Below are positions 61,562 to 64,000 of a stretch of 64,000 nt of DNA, one piece after another (position 1 is the first letter of the stretch; each line of letters opens with the position of its first letter). Both the position numbers and the translations under genes were made by a program. Under the pieces are notes generated by a model. The model was not told the origin of the DNA and did no database searches. It worked only from the letters and a program-made list of their open reading frames with translations. The stretch spans positions 38,279,001 to 38,343,000 of the forward strand of contig NC_068560.1 in the NCBI RefSeq assembly GCF_022201045.2, read 5' to 3'. This stretch comes from Citrus sinensis. Taxonomy: Eukaryota > Streptophyta > Magnoliopsida > Sapindales > Rutaceae.

Positions 61562-63357
61562 ATGAGCAGAAGCTTGGGCATACCAGTGAAGTTACTTCAC
61601 GAGGCCTCGGGGCACGTGGTAACCGTCGAGCTCAAGAGCGGAGAGCTCTATCGAGGAAGCATGGTAGAATGTGAAGATAACTGGAATTGCCAGCTCGAGA
61701 ACATCACTTACACTGCTAAGGCACTCTAATTAGCTATTCGTTTGTTTAATTATTGCTTGTTTTTGACTTAGTATGCGATTTTGCGCAAACCCTAAATTTG
61801 ATTTTTTTATGCGATTTATTGATCTGATGAATGTAACATCTAGATTGGTGAATTTTCCCAGGAAAGTCATAGTGAATAAGCCGTTATTACCCAGTGGCTG
61901 CTAAACCCTGATGTTTTGGGTTTTAGGGAAGAATATGATTTTTGAAATTTTTGTGCAGTGGTTGTTAAACCCTAATATTTGGGTTCTGGGTTTAGTATGA
62001 TTCTGAATTTGGGGTTTGAATTATTTAATGATATGACATGGCATAGGATAAAAACTTTGAAAAGAAATTTAGCTTGTTATTATGCCTGGCTTGTCATGGA
62101 ATCCATATTCTTTCACAGAGATATTTCAGAATAATAAAACTAGATGAACTAGAGATGATTTGTCTTCTTTATTCACTGATGATTAGAAGTCCCTGAACCT
62201 TTTTTTTATGCCGATGCCAAATTTTTATGTTTTCTTATTGGTTTCACGTAAATTATTGGGGGCAAAAAAAAATATATGTATATATATATATTTGACTATG
62301 ATATCTGAAGAGGCAAAAGAGATAGAGGGAGGACGGTAGGGAGCACATTGAAATAAATAGTTGCTTAGGTCGTGCTTATCTTTTTGTCCTGGCTAAGTGG
62401 CTTGTGTGTAAGCTTGAATCTAATTTGATCCTTCAATTGAGTCTTGTATACTTTTCTCAAAGTCGTCATCCTGCTCTAATGATTTTTTCTTTTTCACTAT
62501 TTTGGTTGTGTACTAGACTTTTGTACTGAAATTATCTTCTATTTATGTAGATCTTTCAAGCTTGAATAGTTATTTATTTATTTATTTATTTTACTGAATT
62601 TAGTCAGTTTCTTTCTCAACAGGATGGAAAGGTCTCTCAGCTTGAGCATGTGTTCATTAGGGGCAGCAAAGTCAGGTACTGAGATACCCATGTCATTTTG
62701 GTTATAATCATCAAGTTTACCATGCATCAACTGAGATGTTTGTTAGCTATTTAAATATAAGTGAACTGCCTGGAAATAATTTGAAATTTGCAATTTCCAC
62801 AGGTTTATGGTCATACCAGACATGTTGAAGAATGCTCCAATGTTCAAACGTCTCGATGCTAGAATCAAGGTACCTTACAGTTGGTAGTTAAATAGACTCT
62901 TAATAGCTCACTTTGTAATTTGTGACTTATAATACTCTCTGTGTCTTGAAGGGTAAAAGCTCATCGATTGGAGTTGGCCGGGGTAGAGCTGTTGCTATGC
63001 GGGCTAAAGTAAGTCTCTCTCTCTCTCTCTCTTTAAAAATAAAAAAATATTTCAAGTTTTATCAACATTAGGAGTCACTTTAATCAATGTAAAAGATACT
63101 TGGATGTTCCAAATTCATTTGGACCCCCGAAGGATGGATTGTTGCTAGGTTACTGTTTTTGCATGAAAAACAAGTGCTTAAGTTGCAGTTTTGTTTGTTA
63201 TGTAATGGTTCAGGCTTTCAAACCAGATCATGTGTAACCTATATTTATGGCCAATTCTTACTTACCAAACCATTTTTTATTTTTTTGGGTGCAGGCTGCA
63301 GCAGCTGGGCGTGGAGCAGCACCTGGCAGGGGCGTTGTGCCGCCTGTTCGAAGGTAG
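61562..63357 (+). CDS. SMD3: Small nuclear ribonucleoprotein SmD3
   Basis: Five exons, 61562-61720, 62623-62675, 62803-62869, 62952-63008 and 63295-63357, encode 132 residues. The Sm fold starts [20 protein letters not shown], with the Sm1 motif at [20 protein letters not shown] and Sm2 at [18 protein letters not shown]. The end is an Arg/Gly and Ala-rich tail (GRGAAPGRG, ending PPVRR), the usual target of arginine methylation. The protein is part of the heptameric Sm ring on U1, U2, U4 and U5 snRNAs. The first intron starts GC, not GT; splicing it as GC-AG restores the conserved [14 protein letters not shown] junction, while retention would add only Ala-Leu and a stop. Intron 4 opens with a CT microsatellite. 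Confidence 0.96.
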
Positions 63358-64000
63358 TCATCCGCTTTTTGGAAGAATGGTTGCTAATCTCCTTGGTCCT
63401 GGATCATTGCTTAGTTTACTGTAGTTCATGCCTTCAGTTGAAAATTCCTGCCATTGTGACCCTCAAGCTCCATGTAAAAGGATGATTATTATTCTAGCTT
63501 AAGTTGTTACAAATAGGGTGGGGAATGTTACCTGGACTTGCATTTTTGTAGTAATGTATTGAATTTGAATATTACTAACATGTGATATTTCTATAATGTG
63601 TTTGAGTTGAGCACAATTTCCAGCAGGGATCATTGCATTGCATAAATTGTGAATGGGTATATTTACCTGGGTAATTTTCAGGAGTGAGGGGAATTAGGTG
63701 ATTGCAGTTTTTGGTTGGGTAATTTGATTGTATTAGTATATATGGCTTATGATTTTTGAAATAGAGAGAAATTAGGTGATTGCGCTTGTTATCTCGCCAA
63801 ATTTATGGTTATCTTGATTGGGACAAAAAAATTCCCAAATCACTAGCTCATGTTGATTTGTCCCTGCATAACATTTGACGCAAGGAAGTCATGCAGTCGT
63901 TATTTTTCAAAAGCCTAAATGTAAATTTGTGGATAAGAAGAAATACAAGCCGCAATTTTCAACTGGACCACGGCCGTGGGCGGCTGCGGCTGTTACATGC
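63358..64000. other. 3' UTR and downstream flank of SmD3
   Basis: Follows the stop codon at 63355-63357. No further gene is evident before the window edge. Confidence 0.6.

Overview
This window is nuclear DNA of a flowering plant, most likely a rosid eudicot. Signs of this are AT-rich intergenic DNA, many short GT-AG introns, plastid and peroxisome targeting signals, and plant gene families (DUF760, a PPR protein, BAHD acyltransferases, a plastid branching enzyme). Citrus or a relative is possible, because the BAHD genes look like the vinorine-synthase-like family that is expanded there, but that is a guess. I traced exon by exon: an O-fucosyltransferase-family gene cut by the left edge (1-2414, minus), tRNA-Leu(UAG) (3575-3654, minus), a DUF760 plastid protein (5461-7598, plus), a BAHD acyltransferase (9198-10622, plus), ribosome-biogenesis factor TSR1 (15579-21440, minus), a CRP1-type PPR protein (23311-26224, plus), an M14 zinc carboxypeptidase (27026-30148, minus), a second BAHD (31799-33166, minus), an FMO1-like flavin monooxygenase (34841-37367, minus), peroxisomal acyl-activating enzyme AAE1 (38029-40276, minus), a small basic protein of unknown function (45259-45990, plus), dolichol-phosphate mannose synthase DPMS1 (46811-48832, minus), a GH13 glucan branching enzyme (51310-58102, minus) and snRNP core protein SmD3 (61562-63357, plus).

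Layout. The left 30 kb alternates housekeeping genes with a decaying BAHD tandem family: a relic at 7970-8380, an intact copy at 9198-10622 and a frameshifted pseudogene at 13428-14750. A further intact copy lies at 31799-33166 on the other strand. The 31.8-40.3 kb stretch holds BAHD, FMO and acyl-CoA-ligase genes in a row on the minus strand. From 40.3 to 45.3 kb is repeat-rich DNA containing a small, old, coding-less LTR element (42267-44092) with intact target-site duplications. The right third is housekeeping genes with long AT-rich spacers and MITEs, including a 122-bp Mutator-type hairpin element with a perfect 9-bp target duplication (60869-60990).

How the genes relate. Most are independent housekeeping functions: Golgi glycosylation, 40S ribosome maturation, plastid RNA processing, starch or glucan branching, ER mannosyl donor supply and splicing. 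From memory of Arabidopsis, CRP1 next to the zinc carboxypeptidase (At5g42310/At5g42320) and AAE1-DPMS1-SmD3 (At1g20560/20575/20580) are neighbours there too, so parts of this order look ancestral. BAHD enzymes consume acyl-CoA, AAE1 makes it and FMO oxygenates small molecules, so a metabolic cluster is conceivable. The conserved neighbours of AAE1 argue for coincidence. The most checkable oddities are a GC-AG first intron in SmD3, two DUF760 repeats in one protein, a DFGRG variant in the second BAHD, and a 44-bp strictly alternating purine-pyrimidine tract just upstream of the first BAHD.
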